From positions 1-64,000 of the forward strand of contig CAZZLC010000006.1 in the NCBI GenBank assembly GCA_964655065.1: a stretch of DNA of 64,000 nucleotides, in the 5' to 3' direction. Source of the stretch: DRPG01 sp964655065 (GTDB lineage: Bacteria; Myxococcota_A; UBA796; GCA-2862545). Positions 34,666 through 44,023 of the stretch are shown one piece after another (positions within the stretch are counted from its first letter, which is position 1; each line of letters begins with the position of its first letter). Position numbers and translations under genes: made by a program. Under the pieces are notes generated by a model. The model ran no database searches. It saw only the letters and a program-made list of their open reading frames with translations, and was not told where the DNA came from.

Positions 34666-37600
34666 ATGAAAGCGCTGCTCCTCGTGACCTGGCTCGGGTC
34701 GGTCGCCTCCGCCCAGGCGCCGCTCCTCGACGTTCCTCCCGCGACCACGCTCCTGCACGACGTCGAGGTGCGGGTCGACGGCCTGCTTCGCCTGACGGAG
34801 CGGGTGACGTGGACGGTTCGCATCGACGACCCGGAGGCCTGCGCGTTTGGCGTGGCGGCGCCGGCGGGGCTCGACGGCGCCAGCGATCAGGACGCCGTGG
34901 TGCTCGAAGACCTCCTCGTCGTGCCGTCGTCCCTGCCGCCGGGGACCGTGCTCACGCTGCGGGGGCAGCGGTCGGCCACGCCGCAGATGCCGCACTCGGG
35001 CGTCCTCGTCGGGGTGCCTGGCGTGGCGGCCGAGCGGACGCGACTCACTGTCGTCACCCCCCTGACCGCCGACCTGTCCGTGTGGGCGGACGAGCGGGCC
35101 CGCAGCACTTCGACCCAGCGAGAGGTCCGCCAGGCGGTGTTCGAGTGGGGACCCCACGATGGCGAGCGACCCTCGCTCGCGAGCTACTCCACCTTCTCGG
35201 ATTGGGTCGAGGCAGGGCGTGTGTTTCGCGGGGTGGTCGAGTCGCGGATCGGGCCCGGACGCGACCTCGGCAAGTCCGCGACCCTCGAGCTCGCGGGCGT
35301 GCCCATTCAGGGCGTCGTCGAGCGCATGCACGCGAGGCTCGAGCTGGATCCGGCCCGTGATCCGGGCTTTCTCGCGGCCCGGCCCACCCGCGAGCTCGTT
35401 CGAGCCGACCGGGGCTCCGCCGCCGAGCGAGCCCTCCTGCTCACGATGATGCTCCGGACGGCCGGTTTCGAAGCCTCGCCGGTGTTGGTGCGCCCCGCGA
35501 GCGCTCCCGGCCGCTTCCCGGTCAGTGTGGTCGCCCCCTACGCCTACACCATGCCCGCGGTGCGGGTCGAGCGCCGCGAAGACGGGCCGCTCTATCTGGA
35601 CCCCGCGCTGCCCCCCGGTGAACGCGGCGTCTTGCCGGTGACGCTCCGCGGTGGCGAGGTGTGGGCGTTCGGTGAGGTGCCCGGACCCCTGCCCCGAACC
35701 GCCCTCGAGGACGGTCGGGTGAGCGTGACGACGGAGGTGACCTTCAGCCCGCTCGGGGCCACGACGCTGCGCGCGAGCCTCACTGCCGACGGAGCAGCCG
35801 ACGACGAGATCCGCAGACTGCTCGTCCCGCTCGACGACGCCGGGCGGCGCGAGGCGTGGCTCCGGCTGGTGCGTATCGGGCTGCCCGAGGTCCGCGCGGT
35901 CGAGGTCGCCTTCGAGGGCCTCGACGACCCGACGCGGGGACTCCGGATTCGCATGGAGGCTCGGCATGCCGGGGTGCTCGAGGCGCGTCCCTACGGCTGG
36001 GCGGGGACCGTGCCTCCCCTGCTCGCGCCGGCCCTCGGCTCGTGGCTCCCTCCGCGCTTGCGGATCGACGAGCGGCTGACCGTGTCGCTGCCCGAGGACT
36101 GGCAGGTGCTCGGGGCCACGACCACGCAGGCGTCGTTCTCCGAGCGGGCCGAGGTCTCGCGGGCGCTCGTCCGCGTGGGGGAGCGTGCCGAGAGTATGGA
36201 CGTCGAGGTCCGGCGTCCGACCTGGCCGGTGAGTCCCCGAAGCGAAGCGCGGACGGTGAGGTTCCTCCAGGCACAGGCGCGCGAGGGCCTGGAGTTGATC
36301 GTCGGCACGGGCGGCGCGGGTCGCACCGCCCGCAAGCTCGCCCTCGACCCCCGATTCACCGACGCCGACCGAGCGGCTCTGGTCGGGCTCGGTTGGGCGG
36401 CAGCGGGAAAGCGTGGCAAGGCGCGCACCGTGTTCCAGGCCGCCGGGCGTCGTATGGGGATGGCCGAGCTCGTCGACGCGGTCGCCCGGTGGGCCCACCC
36501 CGCGGATCGCCGACCCTGGACGGGGCTCGAGCGACTCACCCGCAAGGACGATCGAAGTGCGGTGACCGTGCTGGAGGGCCTGGCGCGCCTCGGGGACACC
36601 TCCGGCACCCGGCGACTCGTGGAACGGCTCGGTCAGAGCCCCGATCCGGTCGCCCGAGCCCGCGCCGAGCTCGTACGCATGCGGTTCCTCGGCGACGAGA
36701 TCGCCGCGCTCGCGGTGGTCGACGAGGCGGCCCGGGCCGCGGGCCCGCAGCTCGAAGACCGCGAGCGATGGCGGCTCGCGCTGGGCTGGCTGGACTTTGG
36801 CGGGATCGAGAGCGCCTCGGCCTGGCTCGCCTCGCTCTCGGATGCCGGGGCGCCCGCCGCGCGAGCCACCCGGCTCGTCCTGGACGCGGCGCGGGGCGCT
36901 CCCCGGCAGGAGGTGATCGCTCGGGCGCACGCCGCTCTGGCCGCCGATCCGTCGGATCTCGACGTGCTCTTCGCCGTCGCCGCGGCCCTCGATGCCGTGG
37001 GCGAGGTCGAGGAGTCGGCGGCGGTGGTGCGCACGGCCGCGCGCCATCAACCGCGGGTTCCCGCACGGTGGAGCGCCGTCGTCGAGCACGCGCTCGCCGC
37101 AGGCGACCTGCCGATGGCCCTCGATGCGGCACAGCGAGCGAGCTCGCTCGCTCCCGACGACCTCCGCCTCGCGGAGCACGTGCTCGCTCTCGCCGGGGCC
37201 ATGGGCGACCCCCGCCGGGTCGTCGACACCTACGATCGGCTCGGGCGTTCCGTCCCCATCACCCCGCCGACGGTCGAGGAGCGCCTGGCGGCCTTCCCCG
37301 AGGCGCGCTTCGCCATCCTCGAGTACGCGGATCTGCGTGACTCGGCGTCGAGACTCGCCGAGCGCGCGCGACTGCGCATCGCCGCCGGGAACGCCGTCGA
37401 GGGCGCTCGGGACGGTCTGGTGCTCGCCCGTCGGCACGGTCGACCGGAGGGCACGGTGCTCGCCTACGCGGCCATGGCGGGGCGCCAGCTCTCGACGGCC
37501 CTCGACCGAGCGCTCGTCGAGGCCGCGGCCACCGAGCCGTCTGCCCGGGTGGCGCTCGCCGAGCGCGCCCTGCTCACCGGAGCGGGGGACGCAGACTGGC

Positions 37601-38085
37601 TGGACACCGCGCGAGCGACCGACGTGCCGCGGGCGCAGCGCATCGTCGACGTGGTGGAGCGACCGCTGTCCGCGGCTCGGGAGCTGGCGGGGTGGCCAGA
37701 TCCGGCCCCGGCCGCGCAGGGCCCCGCACCGGCTGGGGTCGTCCCGAATGGAGCCCTCGGCTCGCACCCGGGAGTCCAGGCCTGGACGGATCCGCGCACC
37801 CAGATCTCCCTGCTGCAGGTCGTGGGTCGCTCCGAGGTGCTCCCTCCGCCTCTCGGTCTGCTCTTCACGGCGAGCGGGCGAGCCGAGCGCCGCGAGACGT
37901 CGCTCGACGTCCGACGGTACGAGGGTGGGGTGCATCCCCTCTACGTGGCCCGGTCCGAGGTGCCTGGATTCACCAGGTATGGACTCGGCTTTACCCCGGA
38001 GGCTGCGGGCCGGGCCCTGCAGCGGACCTGGCCGACGTCCGAAACGCAGGCTCCTGCCATCAGTGCCGGCGATGACAACCGATGA
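34666..38085 (+). CDS. Giant DUF3857/transglutaminase-like and TPR protein, catalytic Cys lost
   Basis: A 1139-residue secreted protein (signal MKALLLVTWLGSVASAQA). The first half follows the DUF3857 plus transglutaminase-like layout: an N-terminal beta domain, then a helical core with GVVERMHARLELDPA and SAAERALLLTMMLRTAGFEASPVLVRP, then VAPYAYTMPAVRVE...YLDPALPPGE. In active members the helix starts GDCKDKA; here residues ~248-256 read DRGSAAERA, so the catalytic Cys is absent. Residues ~540-1000 are TPR-like helix pairs (AHAALAADPSDLDVLFAVAAALDAVGEVEE). It is probably a scaffold or glycan/peptide-binding protein. Divergent from the TSP3 gene, 82 bases away. Confidence 0.75.
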   Translation: MKALLLVTWLGSVASAQAPLLDVPPATTLLHDVEVRVDGLLRLTERVTWTVRIDDPEACAFGVAAPAGLDGASDQDAVVLEDLLVVPSSLPPGTVLTLRGQRSATPQMPHSGVLVGVPGVAAERTRLTVVTPLTADLSVWADERARSTSTQREVRQAVFEWGPHDGERPSLASYSTFSDWVEAGRVFRGVVESRIGPGRDLGKSATLELAGVPIQGVVERMHARLELDPARDPGFLAARPTRELVRADRGSAAERALLLTMMLRTAGFEASPVLVRPASAPGRFPVSVVAPYAYTMPAVRVERREDGPLYLDPALPPGERGVLPVTLRGGEVWAFGEVPGPLPRTALEDGRVSVTTEVTFSPLGATTLRASLTADGAADDEIRRLLVPLDDAGRREAWLRLVRIGLPEVRAVEVAFEGLDDPTRGLRIRMEARHAGVLEARPYGWAGTVPPLLAPALGSWLPPRLRIDERLTVSLPEDWQVLGATTTQASFSERAEVSRALVRVGERAESMDVEVRRPTWPVSPRSEARTVRFLQAQAREGLELIVGTGGAGRTARKLALDPRFTDADRAALVGLGWAAAGKRGKARTVFQAAGRRMGMAELVDAVARWAHPADRRPWTGLERLTRKDDRSAVTVLEGLARLGDTSGTRRLVERLGQSPDPVARARAELVRMRFLGDEIAALAVVDEAARAAGPQLEDRERWRLALGWLDFGGIESASAWLASLSDAGAPAARATRLVLDAARGAPRQEVIARAHAALAADPSDLDVLFAVAAALDAVGEVEESAAVVRTAARHQPRVPARWSAVVEHALAAGDLPMALDAAQRASSLAPDDLRLAEHVLALAGAMGDPRRVVDTYDRLGRSVPITPPTVEERLAAFPEARFAILEYADLRDSASRLAERARLRIAAGNAVEGARDGLVLARRHGRPEGTVLAYAAMAGRQLSTALDRALVEAAATEPSARVALAERALLTGAGDADWLDTARATDVPRAQRIVDVVERPLSAARELAGWPDPAPAAQGPAPAGVVPNGALGSHPGVQAWTDPRTQISLLQVVGRSEVLPPPLGLLFTASGRAERRETSLDVRRYEGGVHPLYVARSEVPGFTRYGLGFTPEAAGRALQRTWPTSETQAPAISAGDDNR

Positions 38086-38086
38086 T

Positions 38087-38104
38087 GTCAGCGTGACCGC
38101 TGAC
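38087..38104 (+). terminator. Short stem-loop after the DUF3857-like gene
   Basis: GTCAGCG (38087-38093), loop TGAC, CGCTGAC (38098-38104): seven perfect pairs, starting two bases after the stop at 38085. No T-run follows, and the next gene starts 40 bases on, so termination may be partial. Confidence 0.5.
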
Positions 38105-38144
38105 GTGCGTACGTTAGACGGGCTTACGTTTACGGGCTGGCCCC

Positions 38145-38747
38145 ATGCTCCGCTTTCTCCAGAACGCTGATGCGCTCGCCTCCCGGCTCCGGCCGGCGTG
38201 GATGTGGGCTGGTCAGCTCGGCGTGGTCGTCCTCGGCATCCACCTCGCCGCCGACCGGCTCGACGACTACCTCGCGCGGGGGCTTGCCGAGAGCGGCATC
38301 CCGTGGTCCGAGCCCTCGCTCCCTGCGGGACTGGCGATCTGGGTGGCGATTCTGATCGAGCTGGCTGCGGTGGCGTGGGCGGGGTTCACCCTGGCGGCGG
38401 CGCGGAGCGAGCCCGTTGGCGACCTGACCATGCTGTGGCGACGGCGCAGCGTTCACACGGGGCTCGCGCTCGTCGGGTGGCTCCCCATCGGCCTCGCGGG
38501 CGCGTGGGTGGTCGGCATGGCCGTCGAGGATCTGTTCTCGGGCTGGATCCCGGGGCTCGGCACGGTTCTCGGCTTCGTCGCGATGCTCGCGGTGGCGGTG
38601 CGCCTGTCCTGGACGGGCTGGGTGCGGGTGGTCTCGCAGACGCCCGAACCGAAGCGCTGGGTGCAGGGATGGCCCTGGGCCTTTCCCGTCCTGATCGTGT
38701 CGGGGCTCGCGTTTCGGCACGGCCTGCCGATCTGGGGTTGGCTGTGA
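38145..38747 (+). CDS. Four-helix integral membrane protein, unknown
   Basis: A 200-residue hydrophobic protein with about four to five transmembrane helices (MWAGQLGVVVLGIHLA, AGLAIWVAILIELAAVAWAGF, TGLALVGWLPIGLAGAWVVG, LGTVLGFVAMLAVAV, WAFPVLIVSGLAF). No motif recognised. The ATG has no visible ribosome-binding site. Its stop overlaps the GTG of the M23 peptidase downstream (GTGA), so the pair is translationally coupled and probably works in the envelope. Confidence 0.72.
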   Translation: MLRFLQNADALASRLRPAWMWAGQLGVVVLGIHLAADRLDDYLARGLAESGIPWSEPSLPAGLAIWVAILIELAAVAWAGFTLAAARSEPVGDLTMLWRRRSVHTGLALVGWLPIGLAGAWVVGMAVEDLFSGWIPGLGTVLGFVAMLAVAVRLSWTGWVRVVSQTPEPKRWVQGWPWAFPVLIVSGLAFRHGLPIWGWL

Positions 38748-39793
38748 CGACGTTCACCCAGATGATCGCCACCCGGGCTGCGTTCCCGCCGGCAAGGTCC
38801 CACAAGCCGGGGTCGGGCGGCCGCGGCGGGCTGGTCGACGCCTTGATCGTCCTCACGGTCTTGCTCACAGTGGTGTTCCAGACCCCGGTGGGTGGCGTGC
38901 TCCGGTACCTCGCGGAGCGGGTGCGCAACGACAACGCCGAGATGCCTTCGCCCACCGCGTTCTTCACCACCGAGGAGAGCTGGATCTCGCCCTTCATCGG
39001 TGAGGTCGAGGTGCTGCCCCCCGAGGAGTCGCCGCCCGAGCCCACGGACCCGGGCGCCTTGCCCGAGCCCTGGCGCACGGCCGCTCGAGCCGCGCTGTCG
39101 GACGGGCTGCCGCGCAACCTGAAGGACCTGCTGCGCGAGCGCGGGTGGCGTCCGACGCTGGCCCAGTCGCTCGTGCTGCTCGACGAGCTGTGGGAAACCC
39201 ACCGAGACGCCGAGGTCGTGATGGAGATCGCGGCGATCGGAGCGGAGCAGCGCGAGCGAGCGATCGCGAGGGCGGTGGCGGCTGGAGAGTGGGATCCCGA
39301 GCGCTACAGCGGCCATCGTCGCTACCTGCCGGGCGGGGCGATGCGGCAGGGCGACCGCTACGTGGCGTCCGCCATGGCGCTCGGCACCGTGCTCCAGATC
39401 ACCTGGCCCATCGCCGGTGACGTCGAGATCTCGTCCGACTACGGCTACCGGATCCACCCGCTCCGCGGGGTCCGGCACTTCCACAACGGCGTCGACATGG
39501 GCGTTGACATCGGAACACCGGTTCGGGCGGCCCAGTCGGGTCGGGTGTCCATGATCGGAAGCAGCCGGACGAGCGGAAAGTACGTGGTCCTCGACCACGG
39601 GCACGGGGTGACCACGTCGTACCTCCACCTCGACGGCTACGAGGTCGACAGGGGAGACGAGGTCGAGGCGGGGCACGTCATCGCCCGCTCGGGCAACACC
39701 GGGGCGTCCACGGCACCGCACCTGCACTTCGTGGTGCGGGTCGGCGGGAGGAGCATCGACCCGGGCCGCTTCCGGTCGATCGCGGTGGATTGA
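38744..39793 (+). CDS. Membrane-anchored M23 (LytM) metallopeptidase
   Basis: A 349-residue protein with one N-terminal transmembrane anchor (about 30-48, LVDALIVLTVLLTVVFQT), a helical region with EPERYSGHRRYLP-like text, and a C-terminal LytM domain. The zinc ligands are intact: HNGVDMGVD (HxxxD) and HLHF (HxH), with GHGVTTSYLHL in between, so peptidoglycan endopeptidase activity is expected. GTG 38744 overlaps the stop of the preceding membrane gene, and its own stop overlaps the TTG of the Dnmt2-like gene (TTGA): a three-gene overlapped operon. It is the second M23 enzyme in the window. Confidence 0.9.
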   Translation: MTTFTQMIATRAAFPPARSHKPGSGGRGGLVDALIVLTVLLTVVFQTPVGGVLRYLAERVRNDNAEMPSPTAFFTTEESWISPFIGEVEVLPPEESPPEPTDPGALPEPWRTAARAALSDGLPRNLKDLLRERGWRPTLAQSLVLLDELWETHRDAEVVMEIAAIGAEQRERAIARAVAAGEWDPERYSGHRRYLPGGAMRQGDRYVASAMALGTVLQITWPIAGDVEISSDYGYRIHPLRGVRHFHNGVDMGVDIGTPVRAAQSGRVSMIGSSRTSGKYVVLDHGHGVTTSYLHLDGYEVDRGDEVEAGHVIARSGNTGASTAPHLHFVVRVGGRSIDPGRFRSIAVD

Positions 39794-40671
39794 CCCGGGT
39801 CCTCGAGCTGTTCGCGGGGCTCGGCGGCTGTGCGGAGGCGGTGCGGGACCTCGGAGCGGTCGAGGTGGTCGCGGCCGTCGACCACGACGAGGCGGCCCAC
39901 CTCACCTACGTCGCGAATCATCCGCATCCCGCGTACCGGCTGAACCTCGCCTCGGTCCGGCCCGAGCGGCTCGCGGCGTTCGAGGCGGATGCGTGGTGGC
40001 TGTCTCCGCCCTGCCAGCCGTTTACGGTGCGAGGTCGGGGCCGTGATGTCGAGGATCCTCGCTGCGCCGCCCTGCTGAACCTGATTCGGGCCATCGAGAT
40101 CGTGCGGCCACCTCGCCTCGCGGTCGAGAACGTGCCGGGGTTTGCGGGATCCATCGCCCACACGCGGCTCGTGGCCACGCTGCGGGCCGGGGGGTACGCC
40201 ATGGCGAGCGGAGAGCGCTGTCCGACGGAGCTCGGGGTTCCGGCGGAGCGACGGCGATTCTACCTGCTGGCGGATCGAACGTCCGAGGTGACGCTCGCAG
40301 AACCTGGATCCCCCGGCGACGGGCGACTGGCCGAGATCCTCGACGCGGAGCCCGAAGACGCGCTGTTCGTGCCCGATGCCATCGTGGCGCGCTATGCGGA
40401 CGGGCTCGCCGTGGTGGATCCTGACGATCCCGCTGCGGTCGCCCACTGCTTCACCGCAGCCTACGGGCGTTCGTGGGTCTACAGCGGCTCCTACCTGCGG
40501 CAGGGCGGCCGGGTGCGGCGGTTCTCTCCTCGCGAGATCTTGCGTCTGCTCGGCTTTCGCGAGTCCTTCGTGGAGCCCACGGGGCGCCTCGTCAAGCGGT
40601 ACAAGCTGGTGGGCAACTCGTTGTCCGTCGACGTCGTGAGGAGCCTCCTCGCGCACGCCTGGGGCCGTTAG
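39790..40671 (+). CDS. Dnmt2/TRDMT1-like cytosine-C5 methyltransferase (probable tRNA C38)
   Basis: A 293-residue C5-cytosine methyltransferase. Motif I is VLELFAGLGG (4-13), motif IV is SPPCQPFT (72-79, catalytic Cys75), motif VI is ENV (113-115), motif VIII is PAERRRFYLL (151-160) and motif X is GNSLSVDVV (275-283). The Dnmt2 hallmarks are there: PPCQPFT followed by RxGRxxDxxDxR-type text (RGRGRDVEDPR), and a CFT triplet (220-222) in AHCFTAAYGRSWVYSGSYL. Dnmt2 enzymes methylate C38 of tRNA-Asp/Glu rather than DNA. Start is TTG 39790, overlapping the M23 stop. No restriction endonuclease is nearby, which fits an RNA role. Confidence 0.82.
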   Translation: MTRVLELFAGLGGCAEAVRDLGAVEVVAAVDHDEAAHLTYVANHPHPAYRLNLASVRPERLAAFEADAWWLSPPCQPFTVRGRGRDVEDPRCAALLNLIRAIEIVRPPRLAVENVPGFAGSIAHTRLVATLRAGGYAMASGERCPTELGVPAERRRFYLLADRTSEVTLAEPGSPGDGRLAEILDAEPEDALFVPDAIVARYADGLAVVDPDDPAAVAHCFTAAYGRSWVYSGSYLRQGGRVRRFSPREILRLLGFRESFVEPTGRLVKRYKLVGNSLSVDVVRSLLAHAWGR

Positions 40672-40681
40672 ACGCCTGAGC

Positions 40682-42385
40682 ATGCTGAAGCGTGTCGCTG
40701 CGGCCGGACTCACCGTCGCCGCCGTCCTCCTCGTGCTCACCAGCTGGCCGAGCCGAGCCCAGTCGCCGAGGGGTCCGGACTGCGGCGATCCCCGGTCGGC
40801 CGCAGACTCCGTGTTCAACTGGCTTCGGAGCGAAGCCTACGATCCGGAGAAGGCCGGTCGCTGCATCGACGCGCCCTCTGGCGACCGGGCGGCTCGGCTC
40901 GCCGTCCAGCTCAAGCAGGTGCTCGATGCCCGGGGGCTGCTCGTGCCGATCTCGACCCTGCCGGCGAACCCGGACTACGAGGACGACGACGGACAGCAGG
41001 TCGTGGAGATCCTCCCCGACGACCTCCCCGTGCTCACGGTGGTGCGGCAGCCGAACGGGGAGTGGAAGTACTCGCGCGACACCGCCCAGGCGATTCCGGA
41101 GCTGTACCGACGAACGTTCTCGGGGGTGTCGCTGTGGTTCCAGAACTCGGGACCGCCGATCTTCCACACCCGCGTGCTCGGCGCCTACGTCTGGCAGATC
41201 CTCTACGGCCTGGCCCTGCTCGGCTTGGCGCTGCTCGTCAGCCTCCTCGTGCGCTGGCTGCTCCGCACCCAGGTAGCCAAGGCGGTGGCGCGGTTGGGGT
41301 TGCCCCTCGACGAGACGACCTACCGCCGAACCAACGGACCTGTCGTCGTCGCGGTGTCCACCGCGCTGCTCCGCGCGATGCTCCCCGACCTGCAGCTCTC
41401 GGTGCGCCTCGCCCAGGCGGTGTCGAAGCTGCTCGAGGTCTCCACGGGAGTCGCGGTGATCGCGCTGCTGTACCACCTGATTCAGGTGGCCGCGACGGTC
41501 GCCGCCGAGCGAGCCCAGCGCACGGAGAGCCGGCTCGACGATCAGGCGATTCCCCTGCTCCGGCAGTCGGCCCAGGCCATCTTGATCGTCCTGGGCGGAC
41601 TCGCGCTCGCCGACATCCTCGGGTTCGACGTCTGGAAGCTCGCCGCTGGCGTGGGGGTGGGCAGCCTCGCGTTCGCGCTCGCCGCCCAGGACACCGTCGC
41701 CAACCTGTTCGGCTCGCTGAACATCTTCCTCGACCGTCCCTTCCAGATCGGGGAGTGGGTCCGGATCGGTGACGTCGAGGGGGTCGTCGAGGAGGTGGGG
41801 TTCCGGTCGACCCGCGTCCGTACCTTCCACAACTCGCTCGTCACGATTCCCAACAGTCAGATCACCAACGCCAACGTCGACAATCTGGGGCTACGGCCCC
41901 GGCGTCGCATCAAGCACACCGTGGGGCTCACCTACGACACGCCGCCCGACGTGCTGGAGGCCTACGCGACGGGCATTCGCGCCATTCTGGCGGCTCACCC
42001 CTTGGTCCAGAACTCCTACGAGGTCCACGTCTACGATCTCGGCGACTCGGCCATCGAGATCCTCGTCTATTACCACGTCGTCACCCCGGGCTGGCACGAG
42101 GAGCTCGAGACGCGCAGCCAGAACCTCCTCGAGTTCGTGCGACTCGCTCACGAGCTCGGGGTGTCCTTCGCCTTTCCGAGCACCAGCGTGTACCTCGAGG
42201 CCACACCCGAGCGGCCCCTGGCCCAGTTCGAGACCCCGTCCCTCGACGAGCTCCAGGCCATCGCGGACAGCTTCGGACCCCGCGGCGTCCGGGCTCGGCC
42301 GTTCGGCCCGCCGCTCGAGCGCACCTGGGCCGCCCAGGCCCTTCCCGAAGCGCAGGACCGGGGGAGCGCATCGGACGACGCGTAG
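40682..42385 (+). CDS. Small-conductance mechanosensitive channel (MscS family)
   Basis: A 567-residue MscS-type channel. Signal peptide (MLKRVAAAGLTVAAVLLVLTSWPSRA), a ~130-residue periplasmic domain, then several membrane helices ending in the pore helix (GVGVGSLAFALAAQDTVANLFGSLNIFLDRPFQIGEWV), the family signature. The beta domain follows (IGDVEGVVEEVGFRSTRVRTFHNSLVTIPNSQI), then the alpha/beta cytoplasmic cage. It should open under membrane tension and protect against hypo-osmotic shock. Ten bases after the Dnmt2-like gene. Its stop TAG directly abuts the convergent gene's stop in a TAGCTA palindrome. Confidence 0.93.
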   Translation: MLKRVAAAGLTVAAVLLVLTSWPSRAQSPRGPDCGDPRSAADSVFNWLRSEAYDPEKAGRCIDAPSGDRAARLAVQLKQVLDARGLLVPISTLPANPDYEDDDGQQVVEILPDDLPVLTVVRQPNGEWKYSRDTAQAIPELYRRTFSGVSLWFQNSGPPIFHTRVLGAYVWQILYGLALLGLALLVSLLVRWLLRTQVAKAVARLGLPLDETTYRRTNGPVVVAVSTALLRAMLPDLQLSVRLAQAVSKLLEVSTGVAVIALLYHLIQVAATVAAERAQRTESRLDDQAIPLLRQSAQAILIVLGGLALADILGFDVWKLAAGVGVGSLAFALAAQDTVANLFGSLNIFLDRPFQIGEWVRIGDVEGVVEEVGFRSTRVRTFHNSLVTIPNSQITNANVDNLGLRPRRRIKHTVGLTYDTPPDVLEAYATGIRAILAAHPLVQNSYEVHVYDLGDSAIEILVYYHVVTPGWHEELETRSQNLLEFVRLAHELGVSFAFPSTSVYLEATPERPLAQFETPSLDELQAIADSFGPRGVRARPFGPPLERTWAAQALPEAQDRGSASDDA

Positions 42386-43753
42386 CTACCGGCGCTCGAA
42401 GCGCGCCACGAGCTCGAGATGCCCGGTCTGCGGGAACAGGTCGACCGGCCAGACGTCGGTGGCCCGAAACCCGCCCTCGCGCAGGATCGCGGCGTCGCGG
42501 CCGAGCGATGCCGGATGGCAGGCGACGTAGATCAGCACCGGCACCTCGGTCGACGCGAGACGTCGGGCGACCCGAGGGTGTAGACCCGCTCGCGGCGGAT
42601 CCACGACGATGCGCACGTCGTCACCGCCAACGATCGCCTCGAGGGCGTCCTCGACCTTCGCCTGCGTGAACGTCGCCTCGATGCCGTTGTCGGCTGCGTT
42701 CGCCTCCGCGTCGGCGACCGCGGCCGCCACCTCCTCCACGCCCACGATCCGCTCGAAGTGCTCGGCGAGGTACAGCCCGATGGAGCCAGCGCCGCAGTAC
42801 AGGTCGAGCAGCGTGCCCCCGGAGCCCAGCGCACAGGCGATCGTGTCGTACAGCACGACACAGCCGGCAGTGTTGGTCTGAAGGAACGAGCTCGGTCCGA
42901 CGCGAACCGCGAGGTGCCCGATGCGCTCGACGATCCAGGGGCGCCCCCAGCTGCGCACCAGCTCACCGCGCGCCACGTCGGCGACCTCGTCGTTGACGTG
43001 CCACTGAAAACCGGCCACCTGGCCCTCGAGGGCGGCGGCCAGCCGGGCCACTGGCGCCTCGTCGCCGCTCGTGGTGAAGACGACGGCGAGAATGCCGTCG
43101 TGTGCTTCGCGTAGACGGAGGTGTCGCCAGAAGCCTTCGTGGGTGTGGGGATCGTAGGGCGGCGGCAGGTCCTGACGGAGCGCGTGAGCGCGAACCGTGG
43201 CGATCACCCCGTTCATCGCATCGGACACGAGCGCACAGGTAGGGGCATCGACCACCCGGTCGAAGCGGCCCGGCGCGTGGAACCCGAGGAAGCGACCCTC
43301 GATGGGGACGCGGTCCTTGTCGGCCTCGCTCACCCACTGCCGCGCGCCGAAGGAGAGCTCCACCTTGTTCCGGTAGCCGTACGCACTCGGAGCGCCACGA
43401 ACGGCGTGCACCACCGGGTCGTCCTCGAGCACCGACGCGATGACCCCGAGGGCCCACGCGACCTTGGCGTCCCGCTGTGCGGCGAGCGGCATCTCCTGGA
43501 GCACACAGCCCCCGCACCGAAGGAACTGCGGGCAGCGCGGGGTCTCCGCGTGGGGGGGCGGGCGCACGAGGGCGGTGCGGCGACCGAGGACCACGCCCTT
43601 GCGGCGTCCCTGGGGGACCACGGCGACCCGTCCGCCGACGGGGGCGAAGCGAACGACCACGGGACCGTGCGGGGACCGCCCGAGGCCGTGGCCCTTGTTG
43701 GTCAGCGCATCGATCTCGCACTCGAAGGGAGGCAGTCGCTTCCGTCGTCCCAT
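42386..43753 (-). CDS. RlmD/TrmA-family rRNA (uracil-C5)-methyltransferase
   Basis: A 455-residue enzyme of the TrmA/RlmC/RlmD family. N-terminal TRAM domain (residues ~8-65), then Fe-S-type cysteines CPQFLRCGGC (Cys74, 80 and 83) and a later Cys in DAPTCALVSD. The SAM-binding domain starts LDLYCGAGSIGLYLA. The catalytic Cys lies in YVACHPASLGRD, slightly diverged from the usual SCNPATLARD, and the C-terminal FPQTGHLE matches FPQTxHVE. It should methylate a uridine of 23S rRNA at C5. ATG 43753. Divergent from a small membrane-protein gene 66 bases away. Confidence 0.9.
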   Translation of the reverse strand: MGRRKRLPPFECEIDALTNKGHGLGRSPHGPVVVRFAPVGGRVAVVPQGRRKGVVLGRRTALVRPPPHAETPRCPQFLRCGGCVLQEMPLAAQRDAKVAWALGVIASVLEDDPVVHAVRGAPSAYGYRNKVELSFGARQWVSEADKDRVPIEGRFLGFHAPGRFDRVVDAPTCALVSDAMNGVIATVRAHALRQDLPPPYDPHTHEGFWRHLRLREAHDGILAVVFTTSGDEAPVARLAAALEGQVAGFQWHVNDEVADVARGELVRSWGRPWIVERIGHLAVRVGPSSFLQTNTAGCVVLYDTIACALGSGGTLLDLYCGAGSIGLYLAEHFERIVGVEEVAAAVADAEANAADNGIEATFTQAKVEDALEAIVGGDDVRIVVDPPRAGLHPRVARRLASTEVPVLIYVACHPASLGRDAAILREGGFRATDVWPVDLFPQTGHLELVARFERR

Positions 43754-43819
43754 CCCGGCGGGATAACGTGCCCGCGGTGCGCGTCCGGCGTTACGGCGTC
43801 GGGAGCGCCAGGAGCTCTC

Positions 43820-44023
43820 GTGACCCCCATCGGCCGCGCCCTCGTCGGCATCCTCACTACCGTCGTCTTCGTCGTCATCGGGCTGTCCATCCTCGAAGAC
43901 GCGCCGCGTCTCGGGTGGTTCGTCATCCTCCTCGCGGTGATCCGCGGCGGTGTAGCCGCCAAACAGCTGTGGGACGGGGTTCGCTCACCGCTCGGCTCCA
44001 CCGACGACGACGAGCCCGCGTAG
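43820..44023 (+). CDS. 67-residue membrane protein, two helices
   Basis: A small protein with two transmembrane helices (GRALVGILTTVVFVVIGLSIL; LGWFVILLAVIRGGVAAKQLW) and a polar DDDE tail. GTG 43820 follows AGGAG at six bases, which supports real translation. No family recognised. Its last 39 bases overlap the 3' end of the ABC-class ATPase gene on the other strand, so one of the two ends could be mis-set, but both reading frames look genuine. Confidence 0.65.
   Translation: MTPIGRALVGILTTVVFVVIGLSILEDAPRLGWFVILLAVIRGGVAAKQLWDGVRSPLGSTDDDEPA

Noticed and set aside
33817..37935. 1372-codon open frame on the minus strand
   Set aside because: It is antisense to the DUF3857/TPR gene and the TSP3 array; its sequence is low-complexity Arg/Gly/His-rich, as expected from the opposite strand of GC-rich codons.
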